This document shows, one piece after another, positions 45,939 to 54,169 of a DNA stretch of 64,000 nucleotides. The first letter of the stretch is position 1. Every line of letters begins with the position of its first letter. This DNA is from Paenibacillus cellulosilyticus (GTDB taxonomy: Bacteria > Bacillota > Bacilli > Paenibacillales > Paenibacillaceae), in assembly GCF_003182255.1 (NCBI RefSeq), contig NZ_QGTQ01000014.1, forward strand, positions 62,001-126,000, written 5' to 3'. The translations under genes were made by a program, and so were the position numbers. The notes under the pieces were generated by a model. It was given only the letters and a program-made list of their open reading frames with translations. It made no database searches and was not told the origin of the DNA.

Positions 45939-47141
45939 ATGAGTGGTATGGAGATGGAAGCCTTACATTCGAACGAAGAAGAGGGACAACTGACGCTGGA
46001 GGGTGTTCGTTCCTATATGGTCAGTCATTACGACAGACCTTTAACAATTGACCAATTGTCTAGGCTTGCGGGGCTTAGTCCCAATTATTTTGGCGAGGCG
46101 TTTCGCAAAGCATTTGGTCAGAACGTGATGGAGTACTTGACTGCCATTCGAATGGGACATGCCAAGCAGCTCATTCGGGACACGAATCTATATGTCCGCG
46201 AGGTTGCCAGTCGGGTCGGGTATAGCGACGAGTATTATTTTAGCCGAAAATTTAAGAAAGAAGTGGGTGTCTCACCCTCCGTATACAGCAAGCAGGCATG
46301 GAGGCGCGTCGCGGTATGGACAACGTCATCGCTTGGCAATTTGCTCGCGCTCGGCAAGCTGCCGGTGGCTGCTCCGATTGATCCCAAATGGACACCTTAC
46401 TATTACGGCTTGTACCGAGAGGATATTCAAGTTCATCTAGATTGCGCAGAGAATGTGAAGGAGGCGGACAATCTAGCGCTTATTCAGCACGCCAAAGCAG
46501 ATGTGCTTATTACCGATAAAGCGTTATCCTCGCAAGGCTCAGAGCTGGTCGCAGCGAGCGGCGTCAAGCTGCTTAACGTTAGTAGAACGGATTGGAGAAG
46601 CCAGCTGAGAGAGATGGCCCGTGTGCTGGGGAGAAGGCAGGAAGGCGAACGATGGATAGCCGATTATGAATCACGGCTCGCTGAGGTGAAGGAGACGATC
46701 ACAGCGGAGGCGGGAAGCGAACGGTTCGTTACGCTGCGTTTGTTCGACGAACAGCTATTCCTGTATAGCAATCCGGGTATTCGGGATGTGCTGTATACGG
46801 ATTTAGCTCTAGGAGGTGTGCCTGAACAGCGAGAAGTCGTAAATATGCCAATGACGATCGAACAGCTATGCGAGTTGAATCCGGAACGATTAATGCTCAT
46901 TATTTGTCCCAATGCGGAAACTCGCATGTACTGGCTGAAGCTTCAGCATGAGAGTAGATGGAGAAGTCTCAAAGCGGTGCAGAATGGACAGGTGTATATT
47001 CTCCCATCGAACCCGTGGTTCGAATATTCGGCCATTGCCGTTCGACGAATGTTGGAGGAAGCACATGTGATGCTAACAGGTAATAATCCATCCCCTCTTC
47101 CTGTTCTAGTCCATGGAGCAGCCAAACTCGTTACTCTATAA
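45939..47141 (+). CDS. AraC-type regulator fused to a siderophore-binding-protein-like domain (Btr-like)
   Basis: 400 aa. AraC double HTH at ~15-115 (LTIDQLSRLAGLSPNYFGEAFRKAFG; YVREVASRVGYSDEYYFSRKF), directly followed by a FecB/BtuF-like binding domain (~125-395: LLALGKLPVAAPIDPKW; LALIQHAKADVLITDKAL; EQLCELNPERLMLIICPN; WFEYSAIAVRRMLEEAHVML). It lacks the N-terminal sensor domain present in the 1-984 protein. In B. subtilis, Btr senses ferric siderophore with this domain and activates feuABC-ybbA; here the next genes are a FeuA-like lipoprotein and a YbbA-like esterase, so the same role is likely. ATG 45939 follows AAGAGG. Confidence 0.88.
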   Translation: MSGMEMEALHSNEEEGQLTLEGVRSYMVSHYDRPLTIDQLSRLAGLSPNYFGEAFRKAFGQNVMEYLTAIRMGHAKQLIRDTNLYVREVASRVGYSDEYYFSRKFKKEVGVSPSVYSKQAWRRVAVWTTSSLGNLLALGKLPVAAPIDPKWTPYYYGLYREDIQVHLDCAENVKEADNLALIQHAKADVLITDKALSSQGSELVAASGVKLLNVSRTDWRSQLREMARVLGRRQEGERWIADYESRLAEVKETITAEAGSERFVTLRLFDEQLFLYSNPGIRDVLYTDLALGGVPEQREVVNMPMTIEQLCELNPERLMLIICPNAETRMYWLKLQHESRWRSLKAVQNGQVYILPSNPWFEYSAIAVRRMLEEAHVMLTGNNPSPLPVLVHGAAKLVTL

Positions 47142-47145
47142 TTCC

Positions 47146-47164
47146 TTTAGTGAGAATCATTATC
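47146..47164 (+). promoter_or_regulatory. Fur box before the siderophore-binding lipoprotein gene
   Basis: TTTAGTGAGAATCATTATC matches the 19-bp consensus at 15 positions; the right half (AATCATTATC) is exact. It lies 24 bp before ATG 47188. Confidence 0.65.
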
Positions 47165-47187
47165 AACGACAGGGGTTGTGACGAAGG

Positions 47188-48234
47188 ATGCTTAGCAAGA
47201 AAGGGTCTAGAATGAGAACAACAACGGGGAAACATCTATTATGGCTGAGTGCATTGCTGCTTTCTTTTACAGTATTGAGCGCATGTGGTACAGACGAGAA
47301 GCAAAGCAGTGACGCAGAGACGAAGACGACGACTGAGGCGCAAAATGATTCAACAGATACATCGTCAGATCAAGAGAGTGCGAAGACGGAAGAAGAAGCC
47401 GCTGCTTATCCGATCAAGCTAACCGATGAGCTGGGGCATGAGGTAACGCTCCCAGCCAAGCCGCTTCGCATATTTGCACCGATGCTGGAGGATCAGCTAA
47501 TCTCCTTGGACATCCTGCCGATAGCGCAATGGTCCAATGGGGTAGAACCGCAAAACTATTTGCAGGATAAATTGGGCAGCGTTCCAGCGCTTAGCTTCGC
47601 AAGCGGACTTCCGTCTGCTGAGCAGGTGTTGGCGTATAAGCCGGACCTAATCGTATTGCACAACAAGTATTACGCGGAGAAGGGCATCTATGAGCAGTAT
47701 TCGAAGATCGCCCCGACCTATGTGTTCGATAATGCCTCAGCTAATGTGAACAGCTCGATCGAGAAGCTTGGAACGATTGTTGGAGCGGAAAGTCAGGCTG
47801 AGGCGGCTATCACCGCGTATGCGAATAAAGTGGCAGATGCCAAGGAGAAGCTGGCAAGTAGCATAGAAGGGCATAAGGCGGTCATTATCCGGTTCAATGC
47901 CAAAGGGATGTTCTTCATGAACGGCGATTACTATAGCGGAGCCGTTCTTTCGAAAGAGCTCGGGTTCGCACAGAGCGAAGTCGTAACAGGCGGTGCGCTT
48001 GAGGTATCGCTGGAGATTCTGCCTGAGCTGGACGCCGATTATATTTTCCTAGTCAATGATGGGCATCAAGGCGACAGCGCGTTGAAGGAGCTGAAGGACA
48101 GCGCGTTGTGGCAGAGTGCTTCTGCAGTGAAAGCGGGACATGTGTTTGAGACAACAAGCGACTACTGGCTCAGCGGCGGTTATAACGCACAAGGGAAGGT
48201 CATCGACGATGTGATCGGGTTTCTGCAGCAATGA
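47188..48234 (+). CDS. Ferric-siderophore-binding lipoprotein (FeuA/FhuD class)
   Basis: 348 aa; lipobox VLSAC (C33), acidic linker to ~70, then a class III (FecB-type) binding domain with the long backbone helix (TYVFDNASANVNSSIEKLGTIVGAESQAEAAITAYANKV). ATG 47188 or ATG 47212 (AAAGGG, 6 nt) could be the start. It binds an iron-siderophore outside the membrane. Flanked by a Btr-like regulator and a siderophore esterase, as feuA is in B. subtilis, which points to a catecholate trilactone ligand. The permease and ATPase genes normally next to it are absent. Confidence 0.88.
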   Translation: MLSKKGSRMRTTTGKHLLWLSALLLSFTVLSACGTDEKQSSDAETKTTTEAQNDSTDTSSDQESAKTEEEAAAYPIKLTDELGHEVTLPAKPLRIFAPMLEDQLISLDILPIAQWSNGVEPQNYLQDKLGSVPALSFASGLPSAEQVLAYKPDLIVLHNKYYAEKGIYEQYSKIAPTYVFDNASANVNSSIEKLGTIVGAESQAEAAITAYANKVADAKEKLASSIEGHKAVIIRFNAKGMFFMNGDYYSGAVLSKELGFAQSEVVTGGALEVSLEILPELDADYIFLVNDGHQGDSALKELKDSALWQSASAVKAGHVFETTSDYWLSGGYNAQGKVIDDVIGFLQQ

Positions 48235-49031
48235 GTAAGTGGACAGAAGTGCCTTACCTAATGGATCGATATACGGAATTTGAAGTGACCTCGGACAGAG
48301 GATTGGATTATCGTATTATGGCAGCGACTCCGTCGGTTGAGGCACCTGCAGAAGGTTACGGGGTAGTGTTCGCGCTTGATGGCGATGCCTTATTCCTGAC
48401 ACTCGCGGAGACAGTCAGACTTCAGACGCGCAAGCCAAAAGGGTATGACCCTATTCTCGTGATTGGCATCGGTTATCCGTCACGCGAGCCGTTCGATGTC
48501 GATCGCAGATGCCGCGATTTCACTATGAACGTAGGTGGCGCCGCCTTGCCCGTGCGTCCAGATGGAAGAGCTTGGCCGCCGAACGGCGAAGCAGATCATT
48601 TTCTCGATTTTATCGAAAATGAACTGATGTCCGTTATCGCGGAACGTTGGCCGATTAATCGGGATCGGCAAGCCATTGTCGGGCATTCACTTGGCGGATT
48701 GCTGGTGCTGCATACGTTATTCACGAGATCACACCTATTCTCACACTATATCGCTGGGAGCTCCTCGGTGTGGTGGGCCGATAACAAGGTGCTGCAGGAG
48801 CTCGAATCGTTCCGGGCAAGCTGGCAGCAGAACAGAAACGTTCGGCTGCTGCTTGCGATAGGCGCGAATGAGCTTCCGGACATGCTGGAAGGGACAGCAC
48901 TTGTCGCGCAAGGAATGGAGCCGCTGCTGGATAAGGGGATTGCACTGGAACGGTTTACGTTCGCAGATACAGAACATGTGAGCGTCATACCTTCTACGTT
49001 GGGACAAATTCCTCGGTTTATTTGGTCGTAA
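48231..49031 (+). CDS. Siderophore trilactone esterase (Fes/IroE/YbbA-like alpha/beta hydrolase)
   Basis: 266 aa, no signal peptide. Esterase-D-type fold: GVVFALDGDALFLTLAETVR, PILVIGIGYPS, the nucleophile elbow GHSLGG (Ser ~146), an Asp region at ANELPD and the catalytic His in TEHVSVIP. It should cut the ester backbone of an imported ferric catecholate siderophore so that iron is released in the cytosol. The ATG overlaps the lipoprotein stop (ATGA), so binding and hydrolysis are coupled. Confidence 0.87.
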   Translation: MSKWTEVPYLMDRYTEFEVTSDRGLDYRIMAATPSVEAPAEGYGVVFALDGDALFLTLAETVRLQTRKPKGYDPILVIGIGYPSREPFDVDRRCRDFTMNVGGAALPVRPDGRAWPPNGEADHFLDFIENELMSVIAERWPINRDRQAIVGHSLGGLLVLHTLFTRSHLFSHYIAGSSSVWWADNKVLQELESFRASWQQNRNVRLLLAIGANELPDMLEGTALVAQGMEPLLDKGIALERFTFADTEHVSVIPSTLGQIPRFIWS

Positions 49032-49053
49032 TTATTTTATTGTTAAGAAAACG

Positions 49054-49096
49054 AAGCCGGTCAGGCTGTCGAGATTCTCGGCAGCCTGACCGGCTT
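49054..49096 (+). terminator. Terminator hairpin of the siderophore locus
   Basis: AAGCCGGTCAGGCTG pairs with CAGCCTGACCGGCTT, with an inner TCGAG/CTCGG. No T-run follows; the 3' arm continues into the 17-bp tandem repeats. Confidence 0.75.
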
Positions 49097-49190
49097 GCCC
49101 GCCCGCCCGGCTTGCCCGCCCGCCCGGCTTGCCCGCCCGCCCGGCTTGCCCGCCCGCCCGGCTTGCCCGCCCGCCCGGCTTGCCCGCCTG
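49091..49190. repeat. 17-bp tandem repeat (minisatellite), 5.9 copies
   Basis: The unit is CGGCTTGCCCGCCCGCC; units begin at 49091, 49108, 49125, 49142, 49159 and 49176, with only the last imperfect (GCCTG). The first unit starts with CGGCTT, the last bases of the terminator's 3' arm, so the array probably grew from the terminator by slippage. The rest of the gap to 49392 shows nothing clear. Confidence 0.95.
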
Positions 49191-49392
49191 AACGCTGCCA
49201 GCACTTTCTTAGCAACGGTTGTGTTGAGGCTTATTTTGAATAAAACCTATGATTGATATGGATAAAGGATGCCGGAGAGCTTAAATGGTCATTTTCCATC
49301 GATAACAACATCATTTGGACGAACTAACCTCTATAGCAACCATTACAATTTTCTAACCCGCGATTTATGTGCAATAGCAACGGTGAGAACCG

Positions 49393-50076
49393 TTAACGCG
49401 ATGATGATGCGAAATCCCCGATTCCACTATTGCCGGAGAGACGATAGGTGCGATATCGCATATTCCCGCTTGCAACTTCAATCAGCTTCTTATCCAGCAG
49501 CCTTCGTAGAAAGACACGCGTGCGATTATCCGACAGCTGCAAGTGATTGGACAACTCGCTAGGCGTAATTGGACGCAGCAGACGATGAGCGAACCTTAGC
49601 GTTTCGGCTTCCGCCCAGTGAAGATCGGAAGACACGGCGTTGGCCAGAAATTTTCCGACGAACGAAAGGACAAGCTGCTTGATCATTCCAGGATCATCGT
49701 GAATCGATAAATAAGCGATCGGGAGAAAAAGCCAATCATCGAGCACCAGGAGCGATTGCTTCATACATAGATCTTTGAAGCGGCTGACTTCGATGTCCCG
49801 CGCATGGCTCCGATAGTCTTGGATTTCTATGCAGCCCTTTGCATTGCCCGGCATATAGGCGAAGTCTAGGTAGCGATAACCGTTATTGAAATCTCGAATC
49901 TCATATTCCGGATATAAGTGATCGAAATGACCGATAACGGGAAACCAGATATACTGCAAGAAATCGATCGACCCTCTGCTCAATTCCTTCTGCAACAATT
50001 CCCTTCGTCTAACGCTCCCGGCTTCCGCAACTTGCTGCTCCATCCAACGCTTATAAGCCTCGTCAAACCTACTCAT
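49393..50076 (-). CDS. Unfamiliar protein: nuclease-fold-like N-terminal domain plus C-terminal winged helix
   Basis: 227 aa; I do not recognise a named gene. Residues ~55-145 follow the pattern of PD-(D/E)XK-type/DUF559-like domains: YRYLDFAYMPGNAKGCIEIQDYRSHARDIEVSRFKDLCMKQSLLVLDDWLFLPIAY. In that family the core is D...E-x-D/K; here the second motif is EIQ, so nuclease activity is doubtful. Residues ~150-215 look like a winged helix (LLRPITPSELSNHLQLSDNRTRVFLRRLLDKKLIEVA). A DNA-binding regulator that has kept a nuclease scaffold is my best reading. ATG 50076. A leader hairpin with U-run lies 40 nt upstream. Confidence 0.55.
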   Translation of the reverse strand: MSRFDEAYKRWMEQQVAEAGSVRRRELLQKELSRGSIDFLQYIWFPVIGHFDHLYPEYEIRDFNNGYRYLDFAYMPGNAKGCIEIQDYRSHARDIEVSRFKDLCMKQSLLVLDDWLFLPIAYLSIHDDPGMIKQLVLSFVGKFLANAVSSDLHWAEAETLRFAHRLLRPITPSELSNHLQLSDNRTRVFLRRLLDKKLIEVASGNMRYRTYRLSGNSGIGDFASSSR

Positions 50077-50104
50077 ACGTCACCGTCCTATCGAAATGTT
50101 GGAC

Positions 50105-50165
50105 TAAAAAACAAAAACCGCCCCTATACGCCGACGCTCACTGGAGCAGGACGTATCGAAGCGGT
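50105..50165 (-). terminator. Leader intrinsic terminator upstream of the winged-helix gene
   Basis: On the minus strand ACCGCTTCGATACG pairs with CGTATAGGGGCGGT (13 of 14, two G-U), with an inner GCTC/GAGC, followed by TTTTTGTTTTTT. No gene lies upstream on this strand, so it either ends a small RNA or attenuates the gene that starts at 50076. I do not recognise the leader class. Confidence 0.65.
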
Positions 50166-50260
50166 ATGTTCTTCACACCGATTAATATGAGACGACTGTA
50201 ACATACCGGATGGAATTGTACAAGATGGCAGCCTAATAAGTAATGAATGGAGGATGATGT

Positions 50261-50303
50261 ATGAATGGATGGATAGATGAATGGATGGATGGATGCTGGA
50301 TGG
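50261..50303. repeat. Tetranucleotide microsatellite (ATGG/GGAT)
   Basis: ATGAATGGATGGATAGATGA followed by ATGGATGGATGGATG: an ATGG-type repeat with a few substitutions, in non-coding DNA. Confidence 0.85.
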
Positions 50304-50350
50304 TAGGGGAGCTCGACCGTTCAGTTGGCATCGGCCTTAACTTTAATGAC

Positions 50351-50533
50351 CTAGCGGTTGCCACAGCCTAATGAGCGGAAATAGGCTGCTTCTGATGGCT
50401 AAGGGGTGCAGTTGAGCTTAAAGCGTCAGTATGGCGTCAATCCGAGGAGATAATAGTTGGTTAAGCGCGATCGCATCCGTTAGAGCTGGGAAAACGCTGA
50501 TACGTGCCAATTAAGCGCTCGGGCAACCGTTAG
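50351..50533. repeat. Four-arm intergenic repeat element, copy C
   Basis: Arms: CTAGCGGTTGC (50351), degenerate CTAAGGGGTGC (50399), then inverted GCATCCGTTAG (50473) and GCAACCGTTAG (50523). Offsets are 0, 48, 122, 172. It is the most diverged copy. It lies in the divergent spacer between the winged-helix gene and yojF. Otherwise the 627-bp gap holds only the leader terminator, the microsatellite and the yojF palindrome. Confidence 0.75.
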
Positions 50534-50666
50534 ACCAAACTAGTATAATTCGAACACCAGATCCCCAGTCGCATACGATTATCAGCGCATAGAATGAAAG
50601 TCGAACAAGCGTCAACGTTGCCCTTCCTTTTAATTTACGCTATGCTTTTGTAAGTAGTGTTTGTTA

Positions 50667-50678
50667 TGTACATGTACA
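50667..50678. promoter_or_regulatory. Perfect 12-bp palindrome before yojF-bshB2
   Basis: TGTACATGTACA, 25 bp before the ATG; with flanks TTGT...ACAA it could be an operator or the loop region of the 5' UTR. No regulator assigned. Confidence 0.4.
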
Positions 50679-50703
50679 AGTGGTCAGTTGAGGAGGCGCT
50701 GAG

Positions 50704-51048
50704 ATGGAGCTTATTAATAAATCAGACGTTGAAGCAAGAATCGAAGCCTTGAAGAATCAGGATCTATACATCCATCTGGAGATGACGACGGGCGCATATG
50801 CTGCTCATTTCGATAGCAACAAGCATCCGGCTTCGATCTTCATTACGAATACGAAGATTCGCTTCGGTCACGGAGCAATATCAGGTGACGGGCCCTATCG
50901 GATCGGTTTGAAAATGGAGCTTGGCTGGATCTACACCGAAGGGCTGACTCACTACGAGCAGCTGGACACGGAGAGACTGATCATGGCGGGCCATGACGGT
51001 CAGGGGAAACTTGTTGTCGCACTGCAGCTGAGCAAGCAGCCGTTCTAA
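50704..51048 (+). CDS. yojF: YojF-like DUF1806 protein
   Basis: 114 aa, single small domain (ELINKSDVEARIEALKNQDLYIHLEMTTGAYAAH; WIYTEGLTHYEQLD). In B. subtilis yojF lies next to yojG (bshB2), and the same pair is seen here with an 18-bp gap. The biochemical role is unknown; the fixed link suggests it aids bacillithiol or a related thiol pathway. SD GAGGAGG before ATG 50704. Confidence 0.85.
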   Translation: MELINKSDVEARIEALKNQDLYIHLEMTTGAYAAHFDSNKHPASIFITNTKIRFGHGAISGDGPYRIGLKMELGWIYTEGLTHYEQLDTERLIMAGHDGQGKLVVALQLSKQPF

Positions 51049-51066
51049 GGGAAGAGGGGGAGACAT

Positions 51067-51729
51067 ATGAACCACGAACAAATTCTCGTCGTTTTGCCGC
51101 ATCCGGATGATGAGGCGTTTGGAGCATCCGGCACGCTGGCGATCCATATTTATAATGGTGCCAAGGTGACTTACGCTTGTCTGACATTGGGCGAGATGGG
51201 CCGGAATATGGGCGTTCCGCCTTTTGCCAATCGTGTGACGCTGCCAGCGATTCGCCTGGAAGAATTGAAGGCTTCCTGCAAAGCGATCGGTATACAAGAT
51301 TTGAGGCTGCTCGGATTCCATGACAAAATGATCGAGTTCGAGGAACCGCAGCTGCTGGACGGGAAGATCAGCGAACTTCTCGAGGAGCTTCGTCCAACAT
51401 TAGTCGTTACGTTCTATCCTGGCTACGCTGTGCATCCTGACCATGATGCCACCGGTGCGGCGGTTATTCGTGCGGTTGCCGCGATGCCGAAGAAGGACCG
51501 GCCAATTGTTCATTGCATGGCCTTCTCCAAGAATACGACGGAGGACATCGGTCATGCGGACGTTATCGTTGACGTGAGAGGCTTCCTTGAGAATAAGATT
51601 GCGTCGATTCGAGCGCATCGCTCCCAGTTCCAAGCGCCGGAGTTGATGGGTAAGAACAAGCTGTCGGATCGAGAGCTGGAGGACCGCTTTGGCAGAGAGC
51701 GCTTCTGGACGTATCGGTTTAACGACTAA
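51067..51729 (+). CDS. bshB2: Bacillithiol biosynthesis deacetylase (LmbE/PIG-L family)
   Basis: 220 aa. Zinc-binding motif PHPDDEAFGASG (~12) and the second ligand site YAVHPDHDATG (~123), with CLTLGEMGRNMGVPPFANR as in BshB2/YojG. It removes the acetyl group from N-acetylglucosaminyl-malate, the middle step of bacillithiol synthesis, in the cytosol; it can also act on S-conjugates. The SD is AAGAGGGGGAG. BshA and BshC genes are not in the window. Confidence 0.92.
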   Translation: MNHEQILVVLPHPDDEAFGASGTLAIHIYNGAKVTYACLTLGEMGRNMGVPPFANRVTLPAIRLEELKASCKAIGIQDLRLLGFHDKMIEFEEPQLLDGKISELLEELRPTLVVTFYPGYAVHPDHDATGAAVIRAVAAMPKKDRPIVHCMAFSKNTTEDIGHADVIVDVRGFLENKIASIRAHRSQFQAPELMGKNKLSDRELEDRFGRERFWTYRFND

Positions 51730-51760
51730 CCTATTGATTTGTAAAATGTCGCTGACACCT

Positions 51761-51945
51761 CTAACGGTTGCAGCAGCGCTTCCCTAGCGTCAATAGCAGC
51801 TTTTCGAACACTAACGGTTGCATGGGAGCCTATTCGGTGTATTTGCGAACGGAATCCATTGATTCTGCACCAATAAGGCCCGCTGCAACCGTTAGATTTT
51901 TTATAAACACATAAACCCCACAATAGCCGCTGTGGCAGCCGTTAC
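51761..51945. repeat. Four-arm intergenic repeat element, copy A
   Basis: Arms: CTAACGGTTGC at 51761 and 51811, inverted GCAACCGTTAG at 51885 and GCAGCCGTTAC at 51935. Offsets are 0, 50, 124, 174. The inner arms extend into a longer stem (GGTTGCA...CCTATT against AATAAGGCC...TGCAACC). It lies between the convergent bshB2 and glnS. The remaining bases to 52124 contain short GCGGCTGCCCAC repeats (51966 and 51984) and nothing else. Confidence 0.85.
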
Positions 51946-52124
51946 AAGCTGCCTACCGACACCTGCGGCTGCCCACGACTACTGCGGCTGCCCACCATCT
52001 GCGTATAGCTGAATTCGGCGTTGTGTACAGCTGCGTATGCTGCGTAGCGCAACCTCAATGGCGACACTATCAAGGCGACACAATCATCAGCAACCGCACG
52101 ACCCCACATCAATCCTCGAACGAA

Positions 52125-53825
52125 TCACTTCCGATTCCAGCTATCCTTCAATGGCACAATCCGGTTAAACGTCAGCCGTTCATCGGTTGTCAGCTTCGTA
52201 TCGACGCAGAAGTAACCATGCCGCATGAACTGATATCTTCGATCCCTTCCGGCACCCACACCCACACTAATAGCGTCGGCAACCGAAGGTTCAATGAGCA
52301 CATCGCGAATGATCACCTTCGATTCCGGGTTAATGATGTCCGCCCAATCTCCATCATTCGTCTTCGGAATGTCTTGTTCCAACAGCAGCTTTTCATACAG
52401 TTGAACATCTGCTTTAACCGCATAGGCTGCACATACCCAGTGGATCGTACCTTTCACTTTGCGCCCCGTGAACCCGGTGCCGCTCTTCGTAATCGGGTCA
52501 TAGGAGCAGTGCAGCTCGACCACTTCACCAGTATCCGGGTCCTTGATAACGTCCTCGCATCGGATGAAGTAGGCGCCCTTCAGCCGAACTTCCCCACCAG
52601 GCACCAGCCGATGGAAGCCCGGAGAAGGCTCCTCCATAAAATCTTCCCGCTCGATATAAAGCGTTCGGCTCCATGGCACCTCCCGCGATCCCAACAACTT
52701 GTTGTCGCTATTGTTCTCGACCGACAGCATCTCGGTTTCACCTTCAGGATAGTTGGTAATAACCACCTTGAGCGGGCGTATAACTGCCATAAGACTTGTC
52801 GTTGTTTCCTTCAAATCCTGCCGGAGGCAGTGGTCGAGCAGCGATATATCGACGGTGCTTTCCGTACGGATGCCGCCAATGGCTTCGACGAAGCTGCGAA
52901 TGCTCGATGGCGTGAAGCCTCTTCTCCGCAAGCCTTGCAGCGTTGGAAGACGAGGATCATCCCAGCCGTCTACATAACCGTCCCGCACCAAGGTCCGCAG
53001 GAATCGCTTGCTGGTGACGACGCCCGTTAAGTTCAGCCGACCGAACTCCCTTTGCCTAGGCGGAGCAGCAATGTCCAGCTCATTCAGAACCCATTCGTAC
53101 AGCGGACGATGATCCTTGAATTCGATCGAGCAGAGGGAGTAGGTGATGCCTTCAACCGCGTCTTGAATCGGATGGGCAAAATCATACATCGGATAGATGC
53201 ACCATTCGTTCCCCGTTCGATAATGCTCCGCATGAATGATTCGATAGAGCACCGGGTCGCGCATATTCATATTCGGCGAACTCATATCGATCCTTGCTCG
53301 AACGGTCTTCGCTCCATTCGGGAACTCGCCATCTCGCATACGCGTCAGCAGATCTAAGTTCTCCGCCACGGTTCGATCGCGATAAGGACTATTCCGTCCC
53401 GGTTCGGTCAGCGTTCCGCGATAGGCTGTCATTTCGTCTGCCGACAGGTCACAGATGAACGCTTTGCCACGTTTGATCAAGGTCACCGCAGCGTTATAGA
53501 ACGTCTCCGAATAATCCGAGCCATAATAAATATGCGAGCCTGGATCGTAGCCAAGCCACTTGATGTCTCCGATAATGGCGTTCACATATTCAAGATCCTC
53601 TTTCAGCGGATTCGTATCGTCAAATCTCAGATGGAACTTGCCGCCGTGCTTGTGTGCCATCGTGTAATTCGTATGGATCGCATAAGCGCTGCCGATATGC
53701 AGATAGCCGTTCGGCTCGGGAGGGAAACGGGTGCACATATCCCGGTCGAACGGGCTCCGTTCAAGCTCCTCGTGGATTAGACGGTCTAGAAAATGCTCGT
53801 TTACATGCTCTTTTTCAACATTCAT
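52125..53825 (-). CDS. glnS: Glutaminyl-tRNA synthetase
   Basis: 566 aa from ATG 53825 (AAGGAGG, 8 nt; an upstream in-frame start falls in the T-box region). Class I core with HIGH-type motif PEPNGYLHIGSAYAIHTNY (~38) and a KMSKS-type loop VTSKRFLRTLV (~270); the DDTNP and YDFAHP blocks and the beta-barrel anticodon-binding C-terminus are typical of GlnRS. It charges tRNA-Gln directly. Bacillus and most related Firmicutes lack it and use GatCAB, so it marks the Paenibacillus-type lineage. The gene is preceded by its own T-box leader. Confidence 0.95.
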   Translation of the reverse strand: MNVEKEHVNEHFLDRLIHEELERSPFDRDMCTRFPPEPNGYLHIGSAYAIHTNYTMAHKHGGKFHLRFDDTNPLKEDLEYVNAIIGDIKWLGYDPGSHIYYGSDYSETFYNAAVTLIKRGKAFICDLSADEMTAYRGTLTEPGRNSPYRDRTVAENLDLLTRMRDGEFPNGAKTVRARIDMSSPNMNMRDPVLYRIIHAEHYRTGNEWCIYPMYDFAHPIQDAVEGITYSLCSIEFKDHRPLYEWVLNELDIAAPPRQREFGRLNLTGVVTSKRFLRTLVRDGYVDGWDDPRLPTLQGLRRRGFTPSSIRSFVEAIGGIRTESTVDISLLDHCLRQDLKETTTSLMAVIRPLKVVITNYPEGETEMLSVENNSDNKLLGSREVPWSRTLYIEREDFMEEPSPGFHRLVPGGEVRLKGAYFIRCEDVIKDPDTGEVVELHCSYDPITKSGTGFTGRKVKGTIHWVCAAYAVKADVQLYEKLLLEQDIPKTNDGDWADIINPESKVIIRDVLIEPSVADAISVGVGAGRDRRYQFMRHGYFCVDTKLTTDERLTFNRIVPLKDSWNRK

Positions 53826-53864
53826 ATATGGCGCCTCCTTATGAACATGAAGTTGTAATCCGAC

Positions 53865-54162
53865 AAAAAAAGAGCTCACCCCCAAGACGTTTGGTCTTGG
53901 GGGCGAACTCGTCGCGGTGCCACCCCAGGTTCATTAATATGTCGCCATATTAACCTTTTCAAGTACGGCATAACCGGTCACGGCAATGCTTATACTCTAG
54001 CTCTGTAACGGGAGCTCCCGTCATGCCATCCCCGTACGTGGTTCCGACATGCTGCTCAGAGGCTTGGTTCGGCGAAACGCTCTTCGCTCCTTCTCATCTG
54101 CCGGAGCTCTCTGTAGAAGAACGGCTTTCCCTACTCTTCTCATCATCGCTTGTGAATCATAT
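53865..54162 (-). ncRNA. T-box leader of glnS (glutamine, specifier CAA)
   Basis: On the minus strand: AGAGTAG and ACAGAGAG of stem I, the specifier loop GAA-C-CAA-G with CAA (Gln) at 54066-54064, then the T-box GGGGTGGCACCGCG (53926-53913) and the terminator CCCCCAAGAC...GTCTTGGGGG running into TTTTTTT (53871-53865). It senses uncharged tRNA-Gln. Confidence 0.9.
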
Positions 54163-54169
54163 TGGACCT

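Noticed and set aside
49091-49190. Possible CRISPR array
   Set aside because: Repeats are head-to-tail with no spacers and only 17 bp.
49018-49243. Pro/Ala/Gly-rich ORFs on both strands through the 17-bp repeats
   Set aside because: A GC-rich tandem repeat opens several frames at once; a 17-bp period shifts frame each unit and no SD is present.
50261-50303. Phase-variable coding repeat
   Set aside because: The ATGG tract is not inside or just before any credible gene; the nearest start is 400 bp away.
52023-53030. 335-codon plus-strand ORF over the glnS end
   Set aside because: Antisense to conserved GlnRS domains; no SD or domain.
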